A stretch of DNA of 34,174 nt from Rhodococcus jostii NBRC 16295 (GCF_001894825.1 NZ_BCWY01000090.1:1-34174), one strand, 5' to 3'; counted from the stretch's first letter, positions 8,064 to 15,870 are shown. Notes: generated by a model from the sequence alone, not told the origin. A program made the numbers and translations.

Positions 8064-8821
8064 CGCTCGACCGCCGGGCGGCCGTGACCGTGCGTCAGGT
8101 GGTCGTCGTCGAGGTCGTTGTCGAGTTCCGCGAGGACCGTGTCGAGGTCGCGGATGTCGCGGCGGTCCCACGCCTGTTCCCAACCGGAGATCGCGAACAG
8201 CGCGGCCAGGATGCCTGCCGTGAACCCCCACACGAGCATGCCGTCGGCAGCGAACGCCGGGCCCTGGTACCCGGCGGGGTGCCGGACCTGGAACCGGTTC
8301 CGCGGATCGATCAGGGTGTGCACGGGCACCCGGGCGACGCGCTCCGCCTCCGCCGGGTCGACCACACCGACCGCGCTGGGCTTCTCCCAGTACGCGAGGA
8401 CGGGGGTGACGTCGAATCCGGACGGTGGGATGAAAATCTCCTCGAGCACGGCGAGCGGGCGGACACCGGACGGGTCGAGTCCCGTCTCCTCCTGGGCCTC
8501 CCGCAGCGCGGTGGCGATGGGCCCCTCGTCGCCGGGATCGCTGGCGCCGCCGGGGAACGCCACCTGGCCGCTGTGCTGACGCATCGTCGACGCACGCTGA
8601 GTCAGCAGGACGTCGGCGCCGGCGGGCAGTCCCCCCGACATCAGGGGGTCCGCCTCGGAGGGACCACCGAACAGCACGAGCACCGCCGCCTCACGGGTGG
8701 TCATCCCCTTCGGCGCACGCCGGTCGAGGACGGGATTGATCTTGTGCGGGTCGGCCGGCGTCCGCTGCACGACCCGCCGCAACCAGGACGGGACGGCGAC
8801 GCCGTCCACGGACACCGTCAT
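8060..8821 (-). CDS. Nudix hydrolase, probable CoA pyrophosphatase
   Basis: 253 residues, cytoplasmic. The Nudix box is intact (GGASDPGDEG...REAQEETGLD). Just before it the motif LLTQRASTMRQHSGQVAFPG matches the NuCoA signature of coenzyme A pyrophosphatases (CoA to 3',5'-ADP plus 4'-phosphopantetheine). A C-terminal acidic tail (DNDLDDDH) extends past the fold. ATG at 8821 overlaps the thioredoxin-like gene's stop by ATGA, and its own stop overlaps marP in the same way, so the three are translationally coupled. Homologue position: Rv3672c. Confidence 0.9.
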   Translation of the reverse strand: MTVSVDGVAVPSWLRRVVQRTPADPHKINPVLDRRAPKGMTTREAAVLVLFGGPSEADPLMSGGLPAGADVLLTQRASTMRQHSGQVAFPGGASDPGDEGPIATALREAQEETGLDPSGVRPLAVLEEIFIPPSGFDVTPVLAYWEKPSAVGVVDPAEAERVARVPVHTLIDPRNRFQVRHPAGYQGPAFAADGMLVWGFTAGILAALFAISGWEQAWDRRDIRDLDTVLAELDNDLDDDHLTHGHGRPAVER

Positions 8822-9480
8822 GCCGCGACCCCCAGGTTCTGTTCGACGGCAGCCGCGATCTCGTCGACGCTGCGAAACGGCTGAGGCAGGACCTTCGCGA
8901 CCGTGCCGTCGGGCCGGATCAGCACCGAGACGGGCAGGACGGGAGGTGCTCCGACCGCGGCGCGGACACGCCCGTCGCCATCCTGCACACCGGGCAGGGT
9001 GACGGAGTAGTCGACCAGTCGGGACAGCGCGCTGGACTCGTTGGGATCGGTGTGCACCGTAAGGACGGTAACCGCGTCCCCCGCACGATCCGAAAACTGC
9101 TGCATATAGGGCAGCTCCTCGGCGCAGGGGCCGCACCAGTACGCCCACAGGTTCAGCAGCGCCGGTCGGCCTCCGAGCGCGGCCGCGAGATCGACCTGAC
9201 TGCCGTCGCCGACGCACTCCAGCGTGATGCCGGTCAGGACCGCACCCGCCGACGGCTCCGAGGTGGCCGCCGGAGCGGGACACGGAGCCAGGCCCGCCTG
9301 CGTCCTCAGCGCTGCGAGCGCGTCCGGGTCGGCGTCCACCGACGTGGGGGTGCGGCTCCCCGCACCGAACCGGTCCTCGTACGACGGCGTTTCGGCATCG
9401 TCACCCCGGGGCCAGATCGCGACGACCAGAGCCACCACGACGACGAGAGCGGCCAGACTCCACCGCGCTGCGCTAGACAC
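8818..9480 (-). CDS. TlpA-like membrane-anchored thioredoxin
   Basis: 220 residues. An uncleaved signal anchor (about residues 5-24, LAALVVVVALVVAIW) is followed by a periplasmic linker and a thioredoxin fold of the TlpA/ResA type. The redox motif is WCGPC (about residue 114) and the cis-Pro region reads PVLPVSVLIRPDG. Two further Cys (in APCPA and LECVG) precede the active site. GTG start, preceded by GAGGG at suitable spacing and 12 nt after the nth stop. It probably reduces exported disulfides. Being coupled to marP, whose activity depends on a disulfide, makes MarP a possible client (inference only). Confidence 0.88.
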   Translation of the reverse strand: MSSAARWSLAALVVVVALVVAIWPRGDDAETPSYEDRFGAGSRTPTSVDADPDALAALRTQAGLAPCPAPAATSEPSAGAVLTGITLECVGDGSQVDLAAALGGRPALLNLWAYWCGPCAEELPYMQQFSDRAGDAVTVLTVHTDPNESSALSRLVDYSVTLPGVQDGDGRVRAAVGAPPVLPVSVLIRPDGTVAKVLPQPFRSVDEIAAAVEQNLGVAA

Positions 9481-9492
9481 TCGTATCTACCC

Positions 9493-10278
9493 TCACCTGC
9501 CGGCCAGACGCAGCAGATGCTCCGTCTCCGGTCCGCGAACCAGTTCGGCGGCGACGTCGGGGTCGACGGGGCCCAGCCCGTACGACGGACAGTCCTTGGC
9601 GAGCACGCACACCCCGCACGCGGGCTTGCGGGCATGGCAGACGCGCCTGCCGTGGAAGATCACCCGATGCGAGAGCAGCGTCCACTCCTTGCGCTCGATG
9701 AGGGCGCCGATCGCGTGCTCGACCTTGACCGGGTCTTCCTCCTCCGTCCACTTCCAGCGCCGGACGAGCCTCCCGAAGTGGGTGTCGACCGTGATGCCGG
9801 GCACGTCGAACGCGTTGCCGAGGATCACGTTGGCCGTCTTCCGGCCGATCCCCGGCAGTGTCACGAGGTCCTTCAGAGTGTTCGGGACCTCGCCGTCGAA
9901 GCGTTCGAGCAACGCCTGCCCGAGCCCGATCAGCGAGTTGGTCTTGTTGCGGTAGAAGCCCGTGGACCGGATGTACTCCTCGAGCTCGGTGCGTTCGGCC
10001 TCCGCGTACGCCGTGGCGTCGGGGTAGCGGGCGAACAGCGCCGGCGTCACCATGTTCACCCGCACGTCCGTGCACTGCGCGGAGAGGATGGTCGCGACGG
10101 CGAGGTCGAGTGGTGTGGTGAAGTCGAGCTCGCAGTAGACGTGGGGGAAGGCCTCCGCGAGCTTGCGGTTCATTCTGCGGGCGCGCCGGACGAGTCCCAG
10201 CCGGGTTTCTTCCTGCTTCGCGGCCCGCGAGCGGGTGCGTCCACGCACTTCGGAGCTGTCGCTGGGGGTCGCATGCAC
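9493..10278 (-). CDS. nth: endonuclease III (DNA glycosylase/AP lyase)
   Basis: 261 residues from the GTG at 10278. Removes oxidised pyrimidines and nicks AP sites in base excision repair. The helix-hairpin-helix LPGIGRKTANVILGNAF carries the catalytic Lys, and ITVDTHFGRLV carries the catalytic Asp. The [4Fe-4S] loop is complete: Cys 214, 221, 224 and 230 (C-X6-C-X2-C-X5-C). The GTG is preferred over an in-frame ATG at 10338, because TAGAGT lies exactly 7 nt upstream of it. The longer form would also push the start within 21 nt of the divergent gene. First gene of the four-gene operon ending with marP. Confidence 0.93.
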   Translation of the reverse strand: MHATPSDSSEVRGRTRSRAAKQEETRLGLVRRARRMNRKLAEAFPHVYCELDFTTPLDLAVATILSAQCTDVRVNMVTPALFARYPDATAYAEAERTELEEYIRSTGFYRNKTNSLIGLGQALLERFDGEVPNTLKDLVTLPGIGRKTANVILGNAFDVPGITVDTHFGRLVRRWKWTEEEDPVKVEHAIGALIERKEWTLLSHRVIFHGRRVCHARKPACGVCVLAKDCPSYGLGPVDPDVAAELVRGPETEHLLRLAGR

Positions 10279-10285
10279 GGGATCA

Positions 10286-10291
10286 ACTCTA
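10286..10291 (-). promoter_or_regulatory. -10 hexamer TAGAGT of nth, leaderless arrangement
   Basis: TAGAGT followed by 7 nt and the GTG start at 10278. No Shine-Dalgarno of note and no clear -35. Supports the shorter nth start. Confidence 0.5.
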
Positions 10292-10359
10292 CGGATACCC
10301 GACCGATCCGAATCGCCGCTGTGTCGCTTCTGAGACATTTGCAGTGTTTACTTCCCCGT

Positions 10360-10632
10360 ATGCAAGGTCTCGCTGTGGTCCTCTTCCCAGTGCTGCTGAT
10401 GCTGTTTGCGCTGGCCATGGAGCGGGTGGAGTTCAGACTCCGCCGGCTCACGGTTCGTCAGCAAGAGGTGGAAGAGTTCCTCGACCAGGCAAGTCACGAC
10501 GAAGTGGCCACCCTGGCCCACGAAGGATTCCCCCACGCATTGGCACGCTTCCATCGCCGTCGCAAGGGTCGTTCGAGCTTCGAAACCGACGACGTCGCGG
10601 TGACCGAAGTGGGCTCGCGGCGCGCCAGCTGA
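10360..10632 (+). CDS. small membrane protein, Rv3675-like
   Basis: 90 residues from ATG 10360. One N-terminal transmembrane segment (residues about 2-20, LAVVLFPVLLMLFALAME) is followed by a charged, helical cytoplasmic part rich in Arg and Glu (RRLTVRQQEVEEFLDQ) and a short disordered tail. Function unknown. Position between nth and crp matches M. tuberculosis Rv3675. No Shine-Dalgarno is seen. A degenerate TTTACT lies 7 nt before the ATG, so it may be leaderless. An in-frame TTG at 10339 is a less likely start. Codon bias and a clean hydrophobic N-terminus argue that it is real. Confidence 0.75.
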   Translation: MQGLAVVLFPVLLMLFALAMERVEFRLRRLTVRQQEVEEFLDQASHDEVATLAHEGFPHALARFHRRRKGRSSFETDDVAVTEVGSRRAS

Positions 10633-10851
10633 CCCCCGCGAAGTTCCCGAATCAGCGCACCCTAGGACGCATCCTCCGGTTAACTTTTGCGACTTCCGTG
10701 GTATCGGTCACTCAGACCGAGCCGTCTCAACGTAGACTTCAGAGCCGTACCTGTTGCACAGCGACACGCCGCGGATCACCGGGGCATCGTCGACATGCAG
10801 CAAATCGCGCACAATATGCATACAGACGAACAATATTCCCAAGGAGCGCAC
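10633..10851 (+). promoter_or_regulatory. crp upstream region
   Basis: 219 nt without a convincing gene, somewhat AT-richer than its surroundings. A TAGACT hexamer at 10733-10738 could be a -10 with a leader of about 105 nt. A weak Crp-like half-match (GTGG-N6-TCAC) lies at 10698-10711. The Shine-Dalgarno AAGGAG at 10841-10846 decides the crp start. An in-frame ATG at 10795 would extend Crp by 19 residues but lacks a ribosome site and family support. Confidence 0.35.
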
Positions 10852-11526
10852 GTGGACGACGTCCTGGCAAGAGCCGGCATCTTCCAAGGAGTCGAGCCCT
10901 CAGCGGTAGCGGCGCTGACCAAGCAGCTGCAGCCTGTCGACTTCCCCCGCGGACATGTCATCTTCAACGAAGGTGAGCCCGGTGACCGCCTGTACATCAT
11001 CGTGTCCGGCAAGGTGAAGATCGGTCGCCGCTCGCCGGACGGCCGGGAGAACCTGCTGACGATCATGGGCCCGTCCGACATGTTCGGTGAACTGTCCATC
11101 TTCGACCCCGGCCCGCGTACGTCCACCGCCACGACGGTCACCGAGGTCCGCGCGGTCAGCATGGACCGCGAAGCGCTCAAGGCGTGGATCGACCACCGCC
11201 CCGAGATCGCCGAACAGCTCCTGCGGGTGCTCGCGCGCCGTCTGCGCCGCACCAACAACAACCTGGCCGACCTGATCTTCACGGACGTTCCCGGTCGTGT
11301 CGCCAAGGCGCTGCTGCAGCTCGCGCAGCGGTTCGGCACCCAGGAGGCGGGTTCGCTGCGGGTCACGCACGACCTCACGCAGGAAGAGATCGCCCAGCTC
11401 GTCGGCGCTTCCCGCGAGACCGTCAACAAGGCACTCGCCGATTTCGCGCACCGCGGATGGCTGCGCCTCGAAGGCAAGAGCGTGCTGATCTCCGACTCCG
11501 AGCGCCTGGCACGCCGCGCACGGTAG
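10852..11526 (+). CDS. crp: cAMP receptor protein, Crp/GlxR-type global regulator
   Basis: 224 residues, same length as M. tuberculosis Crp (Rv3676) and very similar in pattern. Residues about 10-125 are the cyclic-nucleotide-binding domain (GEPGDRLYIIVSGKVKIG; phosphate-binding cassette FGELSIFDPGPRTSTAT with the Glu and Arg that hold cAMP). The dimerisation helix follows, then a winged helix-turn-helix (LTQEEIAQLVGASRETVNKALADFAHRGWL). In actinobacteria this regulator binds TGTGA-N6-TCACA sites and controls carbon, energy and stress genes. GTG start with AAGGAG five nt upstream. The gene ends 10 nt before a strong bidirectional terminator. Confidence 0.95.
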   Translation: MDDVLARAGIFQGVEPSAVAALTKQLQPVDFPRGHVIFNEGEPGDRLYIIVSGKVKIGRRSPDGRENLLTIMGPSDMFGELSIFDPGPRTSTATTVTEVRAVSMDREALKAWIDHRPEIAEQLLRVLARRLRRTNNNLADLIFTDVPGRVAKALLQLAQRFGTQEAGSLRVTHDLTQEEIAQLVGASRETVNKALADFAHRGWLRLEGKSVLISDSERLARRAR

Positions 11527-11536
11527 TTCTCGCACC

Positions 11537-11583
11537 AACGAATTCGGCCACCCCCTCGCACGGAGGGGGTGGCTGAATTCGTT
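11537..11583. terminator. strong bidirectional terminator between crp and the MBL gene
   Basis: 21-bp inverted repeat with one G-T wobble: arms 11537-11557 and 11563-11583, loop of 5 nt. Lies between the convergent stops at 11526 and 11590. Confidence 0.92.
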
Positions 11584-11589
11584 CGGTTG

Positions 11590-12381
11590 CTAGTCGTGGC
11601 TGCGCAGGTAGGCAAGCTGCACGTTGACCGATTTCTCGGCCACCGGCCACAACTTCGGGTCGACGTCGGAATAGACGTGCTCGACCACCTCTCGGACGGT
11701 CGGGCTGCCACCCAGTGCGCCGAGCGCGGCCCGCACCTGGTCGAGCCGCTCCTCCCGATGATCGAGATACTGCTGCGCGATCACGTTCAGGTCGGGCAGT
11801 TCGGGTCCGTGACCGGGCATCACTTGGCGGCCGGCTCCGAGGTCCAGCAGTCGGCGCAGCGACGACAGGTAGTCGCCGAGGTCGCCGTCCGTGTCGTCGA
11901 GCACCGTGGTGCCGCGGCCGAGGATCGTGTCGCCGGTGAGGACGGTGCCCTCACCCTCCACGATGAAGGACACCGAATCCTTCGTGTGCCCGGGTGTGGC
12001 GATCACCGTGAGCGTGAGTCCCGCGACGTCGATGGTCTCACCGTCGACGAGGGCTTCGCCGCCGCCGCGGAGGAATTCGGGATCCACCGAACGCACGGGT
12101 GCGCCGGTGAGTTCGAAGAACCTCTGCACTCCGCCGGTGTGATCGAAATGACGGTGTGTGATCAGCGTCAACGCGACCGGACCGAGTGCCGCGACACGCA
12201 CGAGGTGCTCCTCGTCGGCGTCACCCGGGTCGACCACCACACACTCGGCCCGGCCCGGCGCACGCAGAATCCACGTGTTGGTTCCGTCGAGCGTCATCAT
12301 GCCGGGATTGTTCTCGAGCATCACCGAGACGATCGGGGTGACCTCCCGCACCTGGGCGTAGGCCGGATGGGCAAGCGTCAT
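11590..12381 (-). CDS. metallo-beta-lactamase fold hydrolase (LACTB2/glyoxalase II-like)
   Basis: 263 residues, cytoplasmic. Metal ligands are in order: THRHFDHTGG (H-x-H-x-D-H), TPGHTKDS, TGDTILGRG and MPGHGPELPD. The layout with a C-terminal winged-helix-like region (SVNVQLAYLR) resembles LACTB2-type hydrolases, which can cleave thioesters or RNA. The true substrate is unknown. It is the third gene of a DUF4177-RidA-MBL unit, 4 nt after RidA, matching Rv3678A-Rv3678c-Rv3677c in order. Confidence 0.88.
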   Translation of the reverse strand: MTLAHPAYAQVREVTPIVSVMLENNPGMMTLDGTNTWILRAPGRAECVVVDPGDADEEHLVRVAALGPVALTLITHRHFDHTGGVQRFFELTGAPVRSVDPEFLRGGGEALVDGETIDVAGLTLTVIATPGHTKDSVSFIVEGEGTVLTGDTILGRGTTVLDDTDGDLGDYLSSLRRLLDLGAGRQVMPGHGPELPDLNVIAQQYLDHREERLDQVRAALGALGGSPTVREVVEHVYSDVDPKLWPVAEKSVNVQLAYLRSHD

Positions 12382-12385
12382 GGCA

Positions 12386-12862
12386 CTACGACTCCGGCTG
12401 CACTTCGGCGATCAGCTCCACCTCGACGGGGGCGCCGAGCGGCAACTCCGCGACACCGACGGCCGAGCGTGCGTGGGCGCCGGCATCCCCGAACACCTCA
12501 CCGAGGAATTCGGACGCACCGTTCACGACGCCGGGCTGACCGGTGAATCCCTCGGCGGAGGCGACGAATCCGACGACCTTGACGATCCGCACCACCGAGT
12601 CGATGCCCACGAGGGCGTCGACCGCGGCCAGCGCATTGAGCGCGCAGGTGCGGGCGGCGGCCTTCGCGTCGTCGGCCGACACCTCGGCGCCGAGCTTGCC
12701 GACGTGCGTGAGCTTGCCCTCGACGATCGGCAGCTGCCCGGACGTGTAGACGTAGTTGCCGGTGCGCACGGCGGGCACGTAGGCGGCCACCGGCGGGACG
12801 ACGGACGGCAGCGTGATGCCGAGCTCGGTCAGGCGGGCGGTCCAGTTCTGTGTCTCTGCCAC
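12386..12862 (-). CDS. RidA/YjgF-family protein
   Basis: 158 residues. The fold signature (VYTSGQLPIVEGKLTHVGKL, ALNALAAVDALVG, RIVKVVGFVAS) marks the Rid superfamily, whose members deaminate reactive enamine/imine intermediates. The protein is about 25 residues longer than E. coli RidA. The Arg that binds the carboxylate in true RidA (the R of the VR.EI motif) is not obvious in the C-terminal part (LPLGAPVEVELIAEV). It may therefore belong to another Rid subgroup. GTG start, 5 nt after the DUF4177 stop, with GAGGG in that stop region as ribosome site. Confidence 0.87.
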   Translation of the reverse strand: MAETQNWTARLTELGITLPSVVPPVAAYVPAVRTGNYVYTSGQLPIVEGKLTHVGKLGAEVSADDAKAAARTCALNALAAVDALVGIDSVVRIVKVVGFVASAEGFTGQPGVVNGASEFLGEVFGDAGAHARSAVGVAELPLGAPVEVELIAEVQPES

Positions 12863-12867
12863 GGCCC

Positions 12868-13032
12868 TCAGCCCTTCGGACGCTTCAGGTACGCAACGTG
12901 CTGCTCACCGGTGGGTCCGGGAAGAACCGTCACCAGTTCCCAGCCGTCGGTGCCCCACTGATCGAGGATCTGCTTGGTCGCATGTGTGAGCAGCGGAACG
13001 GTGGCGTACTCCCAGGAAGTCAATTCACTCAT
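12868..13032 (-). CDS. DUF4177-type small protein, Rv3678A-like
   Basis: 54 residues starting MSELTSWEYATVPLL. The core (WEYATVPLL...ILDQWGTDGWELVTVLPG...YLKRP) is the compact beta-alpha-beta of DUF4177, whose role is unknown. It opens the operon with RidA and the MBL hydrolase. Its ATG lies 7 nt after a TAGGCT -10 hexamer and has no ribosome site, so it is predicted to be leaderless. Below the size many pipelines report, but position, promoter and fold all support it. Confidence 0.85.
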   Translation of the reverse strand: MSELTSWEYATVPLLTHATKQILDQWGTDGWELVTVLPGPTGEQHVAYLKRPKG

Positions 13033-13039
13033 GCCGGTG

Positions 13040-13080
13040 AGCCTATCCCCCGCACATCCCGCCTCCCAGACTTATAGGCT
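13040..13080. promoter_or_regulatory. divergent leaderless promoter pair with identical -10 hexamers
   Basis: TAGGCT at 13040-13045 (minus) and TAGGCT at 13075-13080 (plus), each followed by C and six nt, then a start codon (ATG 13032; GTG 13088). The eight bases ATAGGCTC are shared in both directions. The whole divergent spacer is only 55 nt. No clear -35 elements. Confidence 0.6.
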
Positions 13081-13087
13081 CGACCCC

Positions 13088-14104
13088 GTGGTTGCATCCC
13101 CAGACCAGCTCACCCCGACGTGGCCCGAGAAGGCCGCGCGGGCCCGGCTGCATTTCGTCTCCGGAAAGGGCGGCACCGGAAAGTCCACGGTGGCCGCCGC
13201 GTTGGCGCTCGCCCTGGCCGAGGGTGGGCGTCGTGTGCTGCTGGTGGAGGTGGAGGGCCGGCAGGGAATCGCCCAGCTTTTCGACGTGCCCCCGCTCCCG
13301 CCGCAGGAGACGAAGGTCGCGGCCGCCGAGGGTGGCGGGGAGGTGATGGCGCTGGCCATCGACATCGAGACCGCCTTCCTCGAGTACCTCGAGATGTTCT
13401 ACAACCTCGGTTTCGCGGGCCGCGCGATGCGCAGGTTCGGTGCCATCGAGTTCGCCACCACGATTGCGCCCGGCCTTCGGGACGTGCTGTTGACCGGCAA
13501 GATCAAGGAGTGTGTGGTGCGCACCGACAAGTCCGGCAAGCGGGCGTACGACGCTGTCGTCGTCGACGCGCCGCCGACCGGGCGGATCGGCAACTTCCTC
13601 GACGTGACGAAGGCGATGGCCGACCTCGCGAAGGGCGGTCCGGTGCGGTCGCAGAGTGAGGGCGTGGTGCGTCTGCTGCATTCCGACGAGACCGTCATCC
13701 ACCTCGTGACGCTGCTCGAGGCGCTGCCGGTGCAGGAGACCACCGACGCGGCAGAGGAACTGGCCCGCGCCGATCTGCGGCTCGGCACCATCGTCGTCAA
13801 CCGCACCAGCCCGCAGTTCCTGCCTGGCGAGACCCTCACGGACGCCGCGAAGGGACGCATCGACGCCGAGGCCATCCGCGCCGGACTGCGGAAGAGCGGG
13901 ATCACCCTCGACGACGAAGATTTCGCGGGGTTGCTCACCGAGACGATCGAGCACGCGTCCGTACTCGAAGCGCAGGAGGAGAGTGCCGGACAGCTCGCCG
14001 AAGTGGACGGGGCACGACTGCATCTGCCGTCGCTCGCCGACGGTGTGGACCTGGGCGGGCTGTACGAGCTCGCGGAGTATCTGACGGAACAGGGTGTCCG
14101 ATGA
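13088..14104 (+). CDS. ArsA-type ATPase, first of a pair (Rv3679-like)
   Basis: 338 residues. The deviant Walker A SGKGGTGKSTVAAALALALA (about 24-43) and the Walker B-like VVVDAPPTGR place it in the ArsA/GET3 branch of SIMIBI ATPases. There are no arsenite-binding Cys and no arsenic genes nearby, so this is not arsenic efflux. The M. tuberculosis homologues Rv3679-Rv3680 form a joint ATPase. GTG start chosen at 13088, 7 nt after TAGGCT (leaderless). The stop overlaps the second ATPase by ATGA, so one-to-one production is likely. Confidence 0.88.
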   Translation: MVASPDQLTPTWPEKAARARLHFVSGKGGTGKSTVAAALALALAEGGRRVLLVEVEGRQGIAQLFDVPPLPPQETKVAAAEGGGEVMALAIDIETAFLEYLEMFYNLGFAGRAMRRFGAIEFATTIAPGLRDVLLTGKIKECVVRTDKSGKRAYDAVVVDAPPTGRIGNFLDVTKAMADLAKGGPVRSQSEGVVRLLHSDETVIHLVTLLEALPVQETTDAAEELARADLRLGTIVVNRTSPQFLPGETLTDAAKGRIDAEAIRAGLRKSGITLDDEDFAGLLTETIEHASVLEAQEESAGQLAEVDGARLHLPSLADGVDLGGLYELAEYLTEQGVR

Positions 14105-15240
14105 CGCAGACAGTGGAACACGAGCGCCGCCGCACCGCCTCCGCTCTGGATGTCGCGGGGATGCTGGAGAACCGGGCCACCCGGATCGTCGTGTGCTGCG
14201 GCGCGGGTGGGGTCGGCAAGACCACCACGGCCGCGTCGCTCGCACTGCGCGCCGCGGAACAGGGACGGAAGGTGGTCGTGCTGACCATCGACCCGGCGCG
14301 TCGACTCGCGCAGGCCCTCGGCGTCGCGGAACTCGACAACTCGCCTCAACCCGTGCAGCTCGGACCGGACGCCACCGGCGAACTGCACGCCATGATGCTG
14401 AACATGCGCCGCACGTTCGACGAAATGGTGATCGAGCACTCCACGCCGGAGAAGGCGGAGCAGATTCTCGCGAATCCCTTCTACCAGACCGTCGCCACCT
14501 CGTTCTCGGGAACGCAGGAGTACATGGCGATGGAGAAGCTGGGGCAGCTCGCCTCCAGCGACGAATGGGATCTGGTGATCGTCGACACGCCGCCGTCCCG
14601 AAACGCACTGGACTTCCTCGACGCACCCCAGCGTCTGGGCGCGTTCCTCGACGGTCGCATGATCCGGTTGCTCACCGCACCCGGCCGCGGTCTCACCCGG
14701 CTCGTCACCGGCGCGATGGGGCTCGCACTGCGCGGCGTTTCCACCATCGTGGGTAGTCAGATGCTGTCGGACGCCTCGAATTTCGTGCAGTCACTCGACT
14801 CGATGTTCGGCGGATTCCGCGAAAGGGCCACGCGCACTTACGAATTACTTCGACAGCCGGGCACCAAGTTTCTGGTGATCGCGGCAGCCGAACCGGATGC
14901 ACTGCGGGAGGCGGCGTTCTTCGTCGACCGGCTCGCAGGCGACGAGATGCCGCTCGCGGGCCTCGTCCTGAATCGGACGCACCCCACTCTCAGTTCCCTG
15001 TCGGCCGATCACGCGGTCACTGCCGCCGACCAACTCGGGGACCAAGACCCCCTCACCGCCGCCGTACTGCGGATCCACGCCCATCGGGCGGTGATCGCCA
15101 AGCGTGAGGTTCAACTACTGAGCCGGTTCACGGCCGCCCACCCTCGGGTGCCGATCGTCGGTGTGCCCTCGCTGCCGTTCGAGGTCTCGGACCTCGAGGC
15201 CTTGAGGGCGGTGGGCGACCAGCTCACCCGCACGAGCTGA
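14101..15240 (+). CDS. ArsA-type ATPase, second of a pair (Rv3680-like)
   Basis: 379 residues. Walker A GAGGVGKTTTAASLALRA (about 38-55), switch I-like TIDPARRLAQALG and Walker B-like VIVDTPPSRNALDFLDAP are intact. The DPARRL and DTPPSRNAL motifs are characteristic of ArsA/GET3 proteins. Coupled to the preceding ATPase by an ATGA overlap. A central hydrophobic stretch (LVTGAMGLALRGVSTIVGS) resembles the client-handling region of GET3-like proteins, though membrane-protein delivery is only an inference. A 14-bp perfect palindrome (15234-15247) straddles the stop codon. It has no loop and is unlikely to terminate transcription. Confidence 0.9.
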   Translation: MTQTVEHERRRTASALDVAGMLENRATRIVVCCGAGGVGKTTTAASLALRAAEQGRKVVVLTIDPARRLAQALGVAELDNSPQPVQLGPDATGELHAMMLNMRRTFDEMVIEHSTPEKAEQILANPFYQTVATSFSGTQEYMAMEKLGQLASSDEWDLVIVDTPPSRNALDFLDAPQRLGAFLDGRMIRLLTAPGRGLTRLVTGAMGLALRGVSTIVGSQMLSDASNFVQSLDSMFGGFRERATRTYELLRQPGTKFLVIAAAEPDALREAAFFVDRLAGDEMPLAGLVLNRTHPTLSSLSADHAVTAADQLGDQDPLTAAVLRIHAHRAVIAKREVQLLSRFTAAHPRVPIVGVPSLPFEVSDLEALRAVGDQLTRTS

Positions 15241-15306
15241 TCAGCTCCTGCCGGAGAACCGGTCACCCGTCTGTTGCTTACCTGCCTGCGAATCAGTTTC
15301 CGAACG

Positions 15307-15630
15307 TCAGACGGCGGACTGGTGCTGCCGCTGAGCCTCGAAGAAATCGGACCATGATTCCACCTCTGGGTGCTGCTTGAGCAACGCCCGGCGCTGACGT
15401 TCCGTCATGCCACCCCACACGCCGAACTCGACACGGTTGTCGAGAGCATCGGCTCCGCACTGCATCAGTACCGGGCAATGCCGGCAAATGGTTGCGGCCT
15501 TGCGCTGTGCTGCGCCGCGTACAAAGAGTTGATCGGGATCGACTTCCCGGCAACGAGCCTGGGTGACCCAGGCGATTCGCGCTTCTGCTTGCTCGACGTC
15601 CAGACGGCTGGTTGGGGTGGTCATGTGCAT
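15307..15630 (-). CDS. whiB4: WhiB-family iron-sulfur regulator, WhiB4-like
   Basis: 107 residues. The four cluster ligands are Cys27, Cys49, Cys52 and Cys58 (C-X21-C-X2-C-X5-C). The GVWGG turn (70-74) and basic C-terminal helix (MTERQRRALL) complete the Wbl pattern. Assigned to WhiB4 because it lies between the ArsA pair and ponA2, as in mycobacteria, where WhiB4 senses O2 and redox state and tunes antioxidant and cell-wall genes. ATG 15630 has GAGGGG 7 nt upstream; a second in-frame ATG at 15624 is less well placed. A Crp-like site lies 72-87 nt upstream of the start. Confidence 0.93.
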   Translation of the reverse strand: MHMTTPTSRLDVEQAEARIAWVTQARCREVDPDQLFVRGAAQRKAATICRHCPVLMQCGADALDNRVEFGVWGGMTERQRRALLKQHPEVESWSDFFEAQRQHQSAV

Positions 15631-15701
15631 TCGTTTCCCCTCTTCGAGTCTGCGCAGCCCAGCACTTATCACGCCGAGGCTGCACCACATAAGCGATGGG
15701 G

Positions 15702-15717
15702 TGTTATCTCCATCACA
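15702..15717. promoter_or_regulatory. candidate Crp/GlxR binding site upstream of whiB4
   Basis: TGTTATCTCCATCACA matches TGTGA-N6-TCACA at 9 of 10 defined positions. It lies 72-87 nt before the whiB4 start and about 155 nt before ponA2, so whiB4 is the likelier target. Crp itself is encoded 4 kb away. Confidence 0.5.
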
Positions 15718-15857
15718 CTGTTCCAACAATTTAGGTAAAGAAACCGCAACGCGCAAGACGAAGAACACGCTTTTTTGGTACGCCCGTCCATACCCCGTGC
15801 TCAGGGCTTTTTCCTGGCCGAATTCCGCGCCCAACCAGCGCACCCTCAGACCCCACG

Positions 15858-15863
15858 TAGTCT
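15858..15863 (+). promoter_or_regulatory. -10 hexamer TAGTCT of ponA2, leaderless arrangement
   Basis: TAGTCT followed by 7 nt and the GTG start at 15871. No Shine-Dalgarno precedes the GTG. Confidence 0.5.
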
Positions 15864-15870
15864 GTAGATC

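Noticed and set aside
10279..10338. Longer Nth start at ATG 10338.
   Set aside because: The GTG at 10278 has TAGAGT 7 nt upstream and gives a length closer to the family; the longer form leaves no room for the divergent promoter.
10698..10711. Crp autoregulatory site (GTGG-N6-TCAC) upstream of crp.
   Set aside because: Only about 7 of 10 consensus positions match, which is expected often by chance in GC-rich DNA.
12141..12176. TGTGA-N6-TCAAC type Crp-like match.
   Set aside because: It lies inside the coding sequence of the MBL hydrolase, far from any start codon.
13088..15240. Arsenic resistance operon suggested by two ArsA-type ATPases and an ArsR gene in the window.
   Set aside because: No arsB, arsC or arsenite-binding Cys motifs; the ArsR gene is 9 kb away, lacks Cys and is paired with SRPBCC.
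15234..15247. 14-bp perfect palindrome GAGCTGATCAGCTC at the end of the second ArsA gene.
   Set aside because: No loop and no extension; too short to be a terminator, and half lies in coding sequence.
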